DNA of 9,200 bases from an uncultured Rhizobiaceae group bacterium. Lineage in GTDB: Bacteria > Pseudomonadota > Alphaproteobacteria > Rhizobiales > Rhizobiaceae. The DNA lies in the NCBI GenBank assembly GCA_937923355.1, contig CALAIO010000383.1, positions 1-9,200 on the forward strand, read 5' to 3'. Shown here piece after piece: positions 1-5,849 of this stretch. A program made the translations under genes and the position numbers. The stretch's first letter is position 1, and every line of letters begins with the position of its first letter. The notes below the pieces were generated by a model. That model had not been told where the DNA came from and ran no database searches. It saw nothing but the letters and a program-made list of their open reading frames with translations.

Positions 1-504
1 TTTGGTCAGGAAGACGAGTTTTTCAATCGATTTGGTGCCATGGCAAGATTTGCGCCAGCACTTCCGTTGATTGGTGGTGGGACAACAAGATTTCAGCCGG
101 TTTATGTTGGCGATGTGGCGGAAGCCTTTGCATTGGCTGTTGAAGGAAAAGTGCCTGCTGGCAAAACTTACGAACTGGGTGGCCCGCAAACGCCTACGTT
201 CCGTGAGTGCCTTGAATTGCTGATGAAAGAAATCGGCCGCAAGAAAATGTTGGTGAGCCTGCCATGGTTTGTCGCTGGCATGATGGGCAAGGCATTGGGC
301 TGGTTGCCAGGTGCGCCGATTACCTCCGATCAGGTTGAAATGCTGAAAACAGATAATGTGGTTTCTGATGAAGCGATCAAGCAGAATCGCACGCTGGAAG
401 GCATTGGCATTACGCCAACACCGATGGCTGCTATTTTGCAAACGTATCTGGTGCAATATCGCCCGCACGGTCAATTTACAAAGATTGCTGACGAGAGCGA
501 ATAA
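1..504 (+). CDS. NDUFA9-like NAD(P)-binding SDR, 3' part (5' end outside window)
   Basis: The reading frame is open from the first base, so the gene begins upstream; the ATG at 40 is an internal methionine. The visible 167 residues are the C-terminal half of an atypical short-chain dehydrogenase of the complex I NDUFA9 / NAD-dependent epimerase type, usually about 320 residues. The visible part begins FGQEDEFFNRFGAMARF, continues with PALPLIGGG, then FQPVYVGDVAEAF, the conserved stretch in which a region after the Rossmann core contacts the nucleotide and cofactor, then a YELGGP segment typical of this family. The catalytic and GxxGxxG parts lie outside the window. The bacterial members are thought to act as accessory or quinone-related SDRs, but their substrate is not settled. 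Its TAA stop abuts the ATG of the next gene, so the two are very likely co-transcribed and translationally coupled. Confidence 0.88.
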   Translation, partial: FGQEDEFFNRFGAMARFAPALPLIGGGTTRFQPVYVGDVAEAFALAVEGKVPAGKTYELGGPQTPTFRECLELLMKEIGRKKMLVSLPWFVAGMMGKALGWLPGAPITSDQVEMLKTDNVVSDEAIKQNRTLEGIGITPTPMAAILQTYLVQYRPHGQFTKIADESE

Positions 505-1260
505 ATGGATAGTCTTTTAGGATTTCTACCTGAAGGGCTGACACTTGTTTCTGCCGCGCTTTTAATCTTCGCAAGTTTCTTTACCTCAGCGCTCACTGCC
601 GCTGTCGGCGTAGGCGGTGGGCTTTTGATGTTGGGTCTGATGACTTACATCGTTCCGATTGCGGCCTTGATTCCGGTTCACGGGCTGGTTCAATTGGGCT
701 CAAATACTGGACGTTCTTACTTGCAGCGGAACCATATCAACTGGTCAATCGTAAAATTATTTTTAGCTGGCAGTCTCCTCGGAGCCTTCTTGGGTGCTAT
801 GATTTTTGTCAGAATGCCTCTTGATATTTTGAAAGGCTTATTGGGAGTATTCATTCTGGTGATTGTATGGGTGCAATTGCCAAAGCTTGAAAAAGCCAAT
901 CCGATTGTTGTTGCATTTGGTGGTGCTGGCACGACGTTTCTTTCCTTGTTTGTCGGTGCGACGGGACCCTTGGTGGCCGTATTTTTGAACAAGCTGTTTG
1001 AAAGTCATAAGGAAATGGTCGCAACGCATGGCATGACCATGACGGTGCAACATCTTTTAAAGATTGTTGCCTTTGGTTTTGTTGGATTTGCTTTTTTGCA
1101 ATGGTTGCCTTTGGTTTTTCTAATCGTCGTTTCAGGATTTTTGGGAACAAAGTTTGGCACTTCGCTACTGGGCAAAATTTCTGAAGACAAGCTCAAATTG
1201 GGGTTCAAGCTTGTGATTACACTTGTCGCGCTTGATTTGTTGCGCACTGTATTTGTTTAA
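505..1260 (+). CDS. TauE/SafE-family membrane permease (DUF81)
   Basis: This is a 251-residue, highly hydrophobic protein with about seven or eight predicted membrane segments, a normal length for TauE/SafE. It has the internal two-fold repeat of the family: a glycine-rich GVGGG at residues 35-39 in the first half and GATGP at 151-155 in the second half. Family members are inner-membrane exporters or permeases for sulfite, sulfonates, sulfoacetate or other small anions; the substrate cannot be read from the sequence. The ATG directly follows the TAA of the upstream SDR (TAAATG), with GAGAG at 493-497 as a ribosome site 7 nt ahead, inside the upstream gene. The arrangement indicates an operon. 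A role in sulfur export linked to the DMSP lyase 570 bp downstream is possible but unsupported, since a PilZ gene and a 192-bp gap separate them. Confidence 0.85.
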   Translation: MDSLLGFLPEGLTLVSAALLIFASFFTSALTAAVGVGGGLLMLGLMTYIVPIAALIPVHGLVQLGSNTGRSYLQRNHINWSIVKLFLAGSLLGAFLGAMIFVRMPLDILKGLLGVFILVIVWVQLPKLEKANPIVVAFGGAGTTFLSLFVGATGPLVAVFLNKLFESHKEMVATHGMTMTVQHLLKIVAFGFVGFAFLQWLPLVFLIVVSGFLGTKFGTSLLGKISEDKLKLGFKLVITLVALDLLRTVFV

Positions 1261-1319
1261 CTCTTGTTAACGTTTGGCTGACATACTTTTCTAGCAGGGC
1301 GGCGAAATGGAGATTATTC

Positions 1320-1634
1320 ATGTACGTACGCGCATCTTTCACATCGCTTTATGAGGCATCAGAAAAAGCTGACATAATGCGAGCCAATCGCAGAGCTTAT
1401 CCTCGTGAAAACACGGCAGACTTGGCAGAGTTGATTGTAGATCTAACAGGCAGAAAGATTATCTGTTTGGTTCACAATATTTCAGACGGTGGTGCAATGG
1501 TCGAATCCTCAGCAACACTACTGCCCAAAAGGTTGATCCTGAATTACAAAAAGAAGAACATAAATAAGGCCTGTCGCGTCAAATGGACAAAGGGCAATAT
1601 GGCTGGTCTGGAGTTTGTAACAGTAGACGAATAA
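1320..1634 (+). CDS. small PilZ-domain protein, probable c-di-GMP receptor
   Basis: This 104-residue protein is essentially a single PilZ domain after a short N-terminal extension. Both c-di-GMP-binding signatures are intact: an arginine motif at residues 24-29 (RRAYPR, giving R25-xxx-R29) and N53-x-S55-xx-G58 within NISDGGA. The end, ACRVKW followed by GLEFV (84-100), matches the closing strands of the beta barrel. The start at 1320 is chosen because GGAG at 1309-1312 lies 7 nt upstream; the ATG at 1377 would also keep the domain but has only a weak ribosome site. Single-domain PilZ proteins are soluble adaptors that carry the c-di-GMP signal to motility, polysaccharide or cell-cycle targets; the partner is unknown here. 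There is a 59-bp gap to the permease gene and no convincing terminator between them, so read-through is likely. Confidence 0.85.
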   Translation: MYVRASFTSLYEASEKADIMRANRRAYPRENTADLAELIVDLTGRKIICLVHNISDGGAMVESSATLLPKRLILNYKKKNINKACRVKWTKGNMAGLEFVTVDE

Positions 1635-1646
1635 CGCCTGCTTCAA

Positions 1647-1707
1647 AACCAGTCTGGTTCAAATTACTTATCCCCTTCCAAGTATGGAATGCTAACTTGA
1701 GAGTTAG
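1647..1707. other. two small dyads in the PilZ-dddP gap
   Basis: An odd palindrome, AACCAG-T-CTGGTT, occupies 1647-1659 just after the PilZ stop. A second inverted repeat, CTAACT-TGAG-AGTTAG, lies at 1692-1707 and is followed by a T-rich but interrupted stretch. The second could be a weak terminator for the PilZ transcript or a protein-binding site. Neither is strong enough to be assigned a function. Confidence 0.3.
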
Positions 1708-1744
1708 TTTCGTTAAGAACATGGCTATCAGGATACTTTATTCG

Positions 1745-1797
1745 CGTCATTTGTGACGTATCAGGTCAATTGACAGAGGTTTTAATCTGAATAGGCT
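1745..1797 (+). promoter_or_regulatory. candidate dddP promoter with overlapping operator-like dyads
   Basis: Two inverted repeats built from the same GTCA/TGAC half-site stand side by side: CGTCA-TTTG-TGACG at 1745-1758 and the perfect 10-bp palindrome GTCAATTGAC at 1765-1774. The second overlaps a perfect -35 box, TTGACA, at 1770-1775; a poor -10 candidate, TAGGCT, lies 16 bp further on at 1792-1797. That layout would suit a dimeric repressor acting at the promoter. The dyads and the TTGACA box are read directly; promoter activity and repression are inferred, and the weak -10 lowers confidence. Confidence 0.45.
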
Positions 1798-1826
1798 TTC
1801 TCTTAAGGATTTGGAGGAATTCGCTT

Positions 1827-3161
1827 ATGAATATCAACAGCACATTTTCAGTAGATAGCCGCAAGATTGACCCATCAAAGAAATCTGGTTTGAAACCTGA
1901 TGGAACGCCTGACGATAATAATCGCATAGAAATTGGCCCGACAGATCTGGCTTTTGCGGAGTGGGAAGCTGCCGGGCTCGAAATGCCCAATATGCCTGCT
2001 GTGCGTCAATATCGATATGAGCGATTGCTGGCGGAACTTCACAAGCGAGACTATGGCGCTGTATTGATGACGGATCCTCTCAATATTCGTTACGCGACTG
2101 ACAGCACGAACATGCAATTGTGGAACACCCACAACCCATTTAGAGCCTGTGTGCTTTTTGCAGACGGTCATATGATTTTGTGGGATTATAAGAACTCTCC
2201 ATTTTTGGCCGATCATAATCCGCTTGTGAAAGAAGTCCGCTCTGGCGCTTCGATGTTTTATTTTGGCAATGGCGATAACATTGAAAAGGATGCGAAAACC
2301 TTCATTGGTGAGATTGACGGGTTGATGCGCAAACATGCGGGCGACAACCGTAAAATAGCCGTCGATAAAATCATGATTGCAGGCCTCAAAGCGCTTGAGC
2401 GTTGTGGGCTTGAGGTTATGGAAGGTGAAGAGCTCACCGAGAAAGCGCGTGCTATCAAGGGCGCAGAAGAAATAAAGGCAATGCGTTGTGCGGTTCATTC
2501 ATGCGAGACAGCCGTCAAGGCTATGGAGGATGCTGTTCAACCAGGCATGAGTGAAGATGATGTCTGGGCAGTTCTACATGCTGAAAATATCAAACGTGGT
2601 GGTGAATGGATTGAAACGCGTCTGCTTTCTTCGGGGCCAAGAACATTTCCATGGTTTCAGGAATGTGGTCCAAGGATTATTCAGGAAAACGAGATTTTGG
2701 CTTTTGATACGGACTTAATCGGCGTGTATGGCCTTTGCGTCGATATCTCACGCACTTGGTTCGTAGGTGATGGTGAGCCAACTGATCTGATGAAAGAATA
2801 TTACCAGATTGGGCATCAACATATCATGGAAAACATGGCCTTGTTGAAGCCGGGTGTTTCTTTCAAAGAGCTTGTGTTTGGTGGGCATCAGTTACCGGAC
2901 AAATTTGTGCATGGACAATATAGTTGCCGCATGCACGGTGTTGGGTTGTGTGATGAATGGCCGCTCATTGCGTATCCTAAAAACTACTCGGATGGTGCGT
3001 TTGAGTATGAGCTTGAGCCGGGCATGATGTTATGCGTTGAGGCTTTGATCGGGACGAAAGAGGCGGGCTTTTCCATCAAACTTGAAGATCAGGTTTTGGT
3101 AACGGAAGACGGGTTTGAAAACCTAACGACCTATCCTTATGATCCACGTTTCATGAGTTAG
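1827..3161 (+). CDS. dddP: dimethylsulfoniopropionate (DMSP) lyase DddP
   Basis: DddP cleaves DMSP in the cytoplasm to dimethyl sulfide and acrylate, using an iron-binding, non-peptidase version of the M24 pita-bread fold. The 444-residue length is that of the family. Sequence resemblance to roseobacter DddP is strong throughout, including YATDSTNMQLWNTHNPFRA (89-107), GGEWIETRLL (258-267) and HGVGLCDEWPL (370-380). The metal ligands known from the Ruegeria lacuscaerulensis enzyme (as I recall Asp295, Asp307, His371, Glu406, Glu421) fall here at D294, D306, H370, E405 and E420, and the catalytic Asp377 and Tyr366 at D376 and Y365, a constant offset of one. All are present, so activity is expected. 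The start is fixed by GGAGG at 1813-1817, 9 nt ahead of the ATG. The gene appears monocistronic; no acu, prp or BCCT transporter gene is adjacent. A general Xaa-Pro peptidase is the alternative, but the residue match argues against it. Confidence 0.93.
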   Translation: MNINSTFSVDSRKIDPSKKSGLKPDGTPDDNNRIEIGPTDLAFAEWEAAGLEMPNMPAVRQYRYERLLAELHKRDYGAVLMTDPLNIRYATDSTNMQLWNTHNPFRACVLFADGHMILWDYKNSPFLADHNPLVKEVRSGASMFYFGNGDNIEKDAKTFIGEIDGLMRKHAGDNRKIAVDKIMIAGLKALERCGLEVMEGEELTEKARAIKGAEEIKAMRCAVHSCETAVKAMEDAVQPGMSEDDVWAVLHAENIKRGGEWIETRLLSSGPRTFPWFQECGPRIIQENEILAFDTDLIGVYGLCVDISRTWFVGDGEPTDLMKEYYQIGHQHIMENMALLKPGVSFKELVFGGHQLPDKFVHGQYSCRMHGVGLCDEWPLIAYPKNYSDGAFEYELEPGMMLCVEALIGTKEAGFSIKLEDQVLVTEDGFENLTTYPYDPRFMS

Positions 3162-3169
3162 CTTTTATA

Positions 3170-3181
3170 AAATCGCGATTT
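3170..3181. other. 12-bp perfect palindrome after dddP
   Basis: AAATCGCGATTT begins 8 bp after the dddP stop codon. It has no spacer and no following T-run, so it is unlikely to be an efficient terminator; it could be a protein-binding site or chance. Confidence 0.3.
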
Positions 3182-3244
3182 AGCCATACTCTTCATTCAG
3201 TATTGGTTCAGGTAGGTTCTGCTATATTTGTATGGTGGGGAAAA

Positions 3245-3259
3245 TTAACTATTCCTTAA
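3245..3259 (+). promoter_or_regulatory. candidate CtrA-binding site upstream of the OmpA-like gene
   Basis: TTAA at 3245-3248 and TTAA at 3256-3259 are separated by exactly 7 bases, the spacing of the alphaproteobacterial CtrA box (TTAA-N7-TTAA). The second half-site could sit at the -35 region of a promoter with TTAATA at 3277-3282 as -10. The surrounding leader is very AT-rich, so a chance match is a real possibility. Confidence 0.35.
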
Positions 3260-3305
3260 TTAAAATCTACGAATGATTAATAAATCAATTAAAAAGGTAT
3301 AAATC

Positions 3306-3974
3306 ATGAAACGTGGCGCAATTTTTTTAGCGGCAACTTTAGCTCTAGCTTCTTGTTCAAGCACAACTGACCCACTTACCGGTCAGGCTCAGCGTAATAA
3401 TACTGCAATTGGTGCAGGTGTTGGCGCAGCTGTTGGTGCTGTTGCGGGTCTCATTATTGCAAAAGACAAAAGCGGTAGCGACAAACGCAAGGCTGCACTT
3501 ATCGGTGCTGGTATTGGTGCACTAACAGGTGGTGGCATTGGCGCATATCAGGATCGTCAGGAACAGGAACTTCGTCAGCAGTTGATTAATTCTGGTGTCA
3601 GTGTGACGCGTAATGGTAATGATATTGTTTTGAACATGCCATCGAATGTCACGTTTGCTACGGGTCAGGATTCGCTTAATCCGAATTTCTTCCAAGTTCT
3701 GGATTCAGTTGCGATCGTTCTTAACAAATATCCAAAAACCTTGCTGGATATTGATGGCCATACCGATAGTGTTGGCGATGCCAATTCCAATCAGGCATTA
3801 TCAGAGCGCCGAGCAGTAACTGTTGCAAGATATCTAAATTCTCGTCAGGTTGACAGCAGACGTTTGCAGGTAATTGGTTTTGGTGAAACCCGTCCGATTG
3901 CAGACAATGCCTCTGATGCAGGACGCGCAGCAAATCGTCGTGTAGAAATTCGAATTTCACCGATTACGCAATAA
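3306..3974 (+). CDS. OmpA-family outer-membrane lipoprotein with glycine zippers
   Basis: This 222-residue lipoprotein has a signal peptide ending in the lipobox LASC, with the acylated cysteine at position 17. Two glycine-zipper segments follow, about residues 34-52 and 64-80 (GAGVGAAVGAVAG and IGAGIGALTGGGIGA), which could insert in or pack against the outer membrane. Residues 105-220 are an OmpA C-terminal domain: GHTDS (151-155), the N162-xx-LS-xx-RA pattern (162-170) and NRRVEI (210-215). D154 and R169 match the pair that grips meso-diaminopimelate in peptidoglycan in OmpA of Acinetobacter. The protein therefore most likely tethers outer membrane to cell wall, as YiaD- or Pal-like proteins do. 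AAGG at 3294-3297, 8 nt upstream, supports the start. It is a single-gene unit closed by the terminator at 4018-4051. It is not Pal itself: no tol genes are nearby and the glycine zippers are extra. Confidence 0.9.
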   Translation: MKRGAIFLAATLALASCSSTTDPLTGQAQRNNTAIGAGVGAAVGAVAGLIIAKDKSGSDKRKAALIGAGIGALTGGGIGAYQDRQEQELRQQLINSGVSVTRNGNDIVLNMPSNVTFATGQDSLNPNFFQVLDSVAIVLNKYPKTLLDIDGHTDSVGDANSNQALSERRAVTVARYLNSRQVDSRRLQVIGFGETRPIADNASDAGRAANRRVEIRISPITQ

Positions 3975-4017
3975 TAAAAATAACTTACTCTCGTCTGAGA
4001 GAGTTGAGCCTATAATT

Positions 4018-4051
4018 ATACCGCGTTCATTCATTTGAGCGCGGTATTTTT
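4018..4051 (+). terminator. intrinsic terminator of the OmpA-like gene
   Basis: A 12-bp stem (4018-4029 with 4036-4047, core ACCGCG/CGCGGT, one G-T pair) with a 6-nt loop runs directly into five T residues (4047-4051). A smaller hairpin, ACTCTC-N6-GAGAGT at 3987-4004, lies between the stop codon and this terminator. Confidence 0.88.
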
Positions 4052-4068
4052 GTTCAATTTTTGAACAA
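4050..4068. repeat. 8-bp hairpin directly after the terminator
   Basis: TTGTTCAA (4050-4057) and TTGAACAA (4061-4068) form a perfect 8-bp inverted repeat with a 3-nt TTT spacer. It starts within the T-run of the preceding terminator and ends one base before the first copy of the direct repeat. Confidence 0.5.
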
Positions 4069-4069
4069 C

Positions 4070-4090
4070 AGCGAAGCGATGCGCAAGGTT
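4070..4090 (+). repeat. 21-bp direct repeat, copy 1
   Basis: The block AGCGAAGCGATGCGCAAGG plus TT is identical to the block at 4161-4181, 91 bp away. The sequence is more GC-rich than its surroundings. The flanks of the two copies differ. Confidence 0.75.
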
Positions 4091-4142
4091 GGACAATGAA
4101 TTAAAATGGTGAAGGTGAGAGGAGTAGCCTCGAACCGTAACA

Positions 4143-4187
4143 GTTTTAAACCGCACGTAGAGCGAAGCGATGCGCAAGGTTTAAAAC
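4143..4187. repeat. 10-bp inverted repeat enclosing copy 2 of the direct repeat
   Basis: GTTTTAAACC (4143-4152) and its exact reverse complement GGTTTAAAAC (4178-4187) flank a 25-bp centre. The second copy of the 21-bp direct repeat (4161-4181) fills most of that centre and shares its last bases with the right arm. As RNA or single-stranded DNA this would fold as a stable hairpin. It lies 9 bp from the 3' end of tRNA-Arg, on the downstream side in the tRNA's direction. There is no T-run, so it is not a standard terminator. It looks like a small dispersed palindromic element. Confidence 0.6.
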
Positions 4188-4196
4188 AAACAAATG

Positions 4197-4273
4197 TGGT
4201 GATCCCGATAGGACTCGAACCTATTACCTCAAGATTAGGAATCTTGCGCTCTATCCTGATGAGCTACGGGACC
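4197..4273 (-). tRNA. tRNA-Arg (anticodon CCT)
   Basis: On the minus strand this is a complete 77-nt cloverleaf with encoded CCA. The 7-bp acceptor stem is GGTCCCG with CGGGATC (one G-T pair), the D arm GCTC/GAGC, the anticodon stem CAAGA/TCTTG around the loop TTCCTAA, and the T arm ATAGG-TTCGAGT-CCTAT. The anticodon CCT (4237-4239 on the plus strand) reads AGG, an arginine codon. It converges with the OmpA-like gene and is divergent from ugd. Confidence 0.96.
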
Positions 4274-4287
4274 TGATCGTGCGTCAG

Positions 4288-4314
4288 TAAATATATTTCG
4301 ATAGTTTTGTGCAA
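4288..4314 (-). promoter_or_regulatory. possible tRNA-Arg promoter
   Basis: On the minus strand TTGCAC (4309-4314) is followed 15 bp later by TATTTA (4288-4293), with the tRNA 5' end 14 bp beyond. The spacing is short and the region is AT-rich, so this is only a candidate. Confidence 0.3.
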
Positions 4315-4423
4315 GTTAGAAATTAACGATGATTTCAAACACTTAAAAAATAGTTTTATACCATCCTCATTTCGTGTTTTACATTTGGTAACCATGTTTT
4401 GCTGAGGATTTCAGGAGAGTTTT

Positions 4424-5725
4424 ATGCGTGTTGTAATGATTGGGACAGGATATGTTGGTCTTGTTTCGGGTGCCTGCTTTGCTGATTTTGGGCATCATGT
4501 AACTTGTGTCGACAAGGACGCTTCAAAGATAAAACGTCTGGAAGAAGGCGTTATGCCCATTTATGAGCCGGGTCTTGATGTGCTTGTAGAAGCAAATGTT
4601 AAAGATGGTAGGCTTGATTTTTCAACGCAAGCAGGACCTGCAATCGCGGAAGCGGACATTGTTTTTATCGCAGTTGGAACGCCTGCAAGACGTGGGGATG
4701 GTCATGCAGACCTAACCTATGTTTATGCTGCTGCGGAAGAAATTGCAGGCTATCTAAAAGATTATACCGTGATTGTAACCAAGTCGACTGTACCTGTTGG
4801 AACAGGCGATGAAGTTGAAAACATCATTCGCAAAACTAACCCTGAAGCAGATTTTGATGTAGCCTCCAATCCTGAATTTTTGCGTGAAGGGGCTGCGATT
4901 GATGATTTCAAAAGGCCCGATCGTGTAGTTGTTGGTGCGCAAGCAGAACGTGCTTTCGTTGCGATGCACGAACTTTATCGTCCTTTATATCTCAACGAGA
5001 CGCCTTTGTTAAAAACAGAGCGTCGTACTGCTGAACTTATTAAATATGCAGCGAATGCTTTTTTGGCGACGAAAATCAGCTTCATCAATGAAATTTCTGA
5101 TTTGTGCGATGCAGTAGGAGCAAACGTTCAACAAGTTGCAAAAGGGATTGGACTTGATAACCGTATCGGTTCGAAGTTTCTGCATGCAGGTCCAGGCTAC
5201 GGTGGGTCGTGTTTTCCAAAAGATACGCTTGCATTATCGAAGACCGCACAAGATTACGGTTCTCCTGTCTCCATTGTAGATACGGTGATTGCCGTGAATG
5301 AAAAGCGCAAGGAATCGATGATTGGCAGAATTGTCAAAGCTTGCGGTGGCTCGGTTGAAGGCAAGACACTTGCTGTTTTGGGGCTTACCTTTAAGCCTAA
5401 CACGGACGATATGCGTGATGCGCCCAGCCTGGTTATTATTCCAGGCCTACAGGAATTGGGTGCTAAAATCAGGGCTTATGATCCGGAAGGCATGGAAGAG
5501 GCGTCGACCATGTTTGAAAATGTTGAATTCTGTGATGATGCCTATCATGCAATGACGGGTGCAGATATTGCAGTCATTTTAACGGAATGGAACCAATTCA
5601 GGGCGATGAACCTAAAGCGGGTTATGGAAACACTTACAACAAATACGCTGATTGATTTGCGAAATATCTACCCGCTTGATGCTGTCAGTGAGCTTGATTA
5701 TCACTCAATTGGGCGACCATCCTGA
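4424..5725 (+). CDS. ugd: UDP-glucose 6-dehydrogenase
   Basis: This enzyme oxidises UDP-glucose to UDP-glucuronate with two NAD+, in the cytoplasm, feeding exopolysaccharide, capsule or lipid A/LPS sugar synthesis. At 433 residues it is full length. The NAD-binding Rossmann motif GTGYVG is at 7-12; NPEFLREG is at 149-156; the catalytic core ELIKYAANAF (204-213) gives K207 and N211; GPGYGGSCFPKD (256-267) carries the nucleophile C263 and D267. These match the known Streptococcus pyogenes residues (as I recall Cys260, Lys204, Asn208, Asp264) at a constant shift of three. The C-terminal domain has LGLTFKPNTDDMRDAPS (319-335), which binds the UDP part. AGGAG at 4413-4417, 6 nt upstream, fixes the start. 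No other polysaccharide gene is adjacent, as is common for ugd in Rhizobiales. GDP-mannose dehydrogenase is the nearest alternative and is less likely. Confidence 0.95.
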   Translation: MRVVMIGTGYVGLVSGACFADFGHHVTCVDKDASKIKRLEEGVMPIYEPGLDVLVEANVKDGRLDFSTQAGPAIAEADIVFIAVGTPARRGDGHADLTYVYAAAEEIAGYLKDYTVIVTKSTVPVGTGDEVENIIRKTNPEADFDVASNPEFLREGAAIDDFKRPDRVVVGAQAERAFVAMHELYRPLYLNETPLLKTERRTAELIKYAANAFLATKISFINEISDLCDAVGANVQQVAKGIGLDNRIGSKFLHAGPGYGGSCFPKDTLALSKTAQDYGSPVSIVDTVIAVNEKRKESMIGRIVKACGGSVEGKTLAVLGLTFKPNTDDMRDAPSLVIIPGLQELGAKIRAYDPEGMEEASTMFENVEFCDDAYHAMTGADIAVILTEWNQFRAMNLKRVMETLTTNTLIDLRNIYPLDAVSELDYHSIGRPS

Positions 5726-5738
5726 TTATTTGTGTTTT

Positions 5739-5761
5739 CCTTAACCGGACTGTAAGGTTTT
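5739..5761 (+). terminator. weak terminator candidate after ugd
   Basis: CCTTA (5739-5743) pairs with TAAGG (5753-5757) around a 9-nt loop, followed by TTTT (5758-5761). The short stem makes it weak; partial read-through into the protease gene is possible. Confidence 0.35.
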
Positions 5762-5796
5762 GTGGCGAAGTTTGAATATTATTTGGTTAAATTTTT

Positions 5797-5805
5797 TGCT
5801 ATAGT
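5797..5805 (+). promoter_or_regulatory. extended -10 promoter candidate for the M48 protease gene
   Basis: TG-C-TATAGT is an extended -10 element (TGnTATAAT type). There is no good -35 box at 17 bp, though TTGGTT lies at 5783-5788, too close to count. Transcription would start near 5812, giving a leader of about 38 nt. Confidence 0.45.
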
Positions 5806-5849
5806 ATTCTTATTGCTTAACAAATATTGGGAATGTAGGGCTGTCCTTT

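Noticed and set aside
40..504. ATG at 40 as the start of a 154-residue protein
   Set aside because: The frame is open to the window edge and the residues before the ATG (FGQEDEFFNRFGA) continue the SDR family sequence, so the gene is cut by the window.
1257..1270. TTAAC-TCTT-GTTAA hairpin over the stop of the permease gene as a terminator
   Set aside because: A 5-bp A-T rich stem without a proper T-run would not terminate transcription.
1875..2498. 207-residue open frame antisense to dddP
   Set aside because: It lies wholly within dddP on the opposite strand, has no family resemblance and is the expected shadow of a real gene.
505..3161. Sulfur-metabolism operon linking the TauE/SafE permease with dddP
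   Set aside because: A PilZ gene and a 192-bp gap with its own promoter candidate lie between them, and TauE/SafE substrates are too varied to infer a link.
3254..3297. Stem between CCTTAATT and the ribosome site of the OmpA-like gene
   Set aside because: It needs a 3-base bulge, is almost all A-T and has a long loop, so it would be very weak.
4070..4181. CRISPR array from the repeated 21-bp block
   Set aside because: There are only two copies, 91 bp apart, with no regular spacers and no cas genes.
4070..4273. Integration (att) site of a mobile element at tRNA-Arg
   Set aside because: The 21-bp repeat is not a copy of the tRNA 3' end and there is no integrase or other mobile gene in the window.
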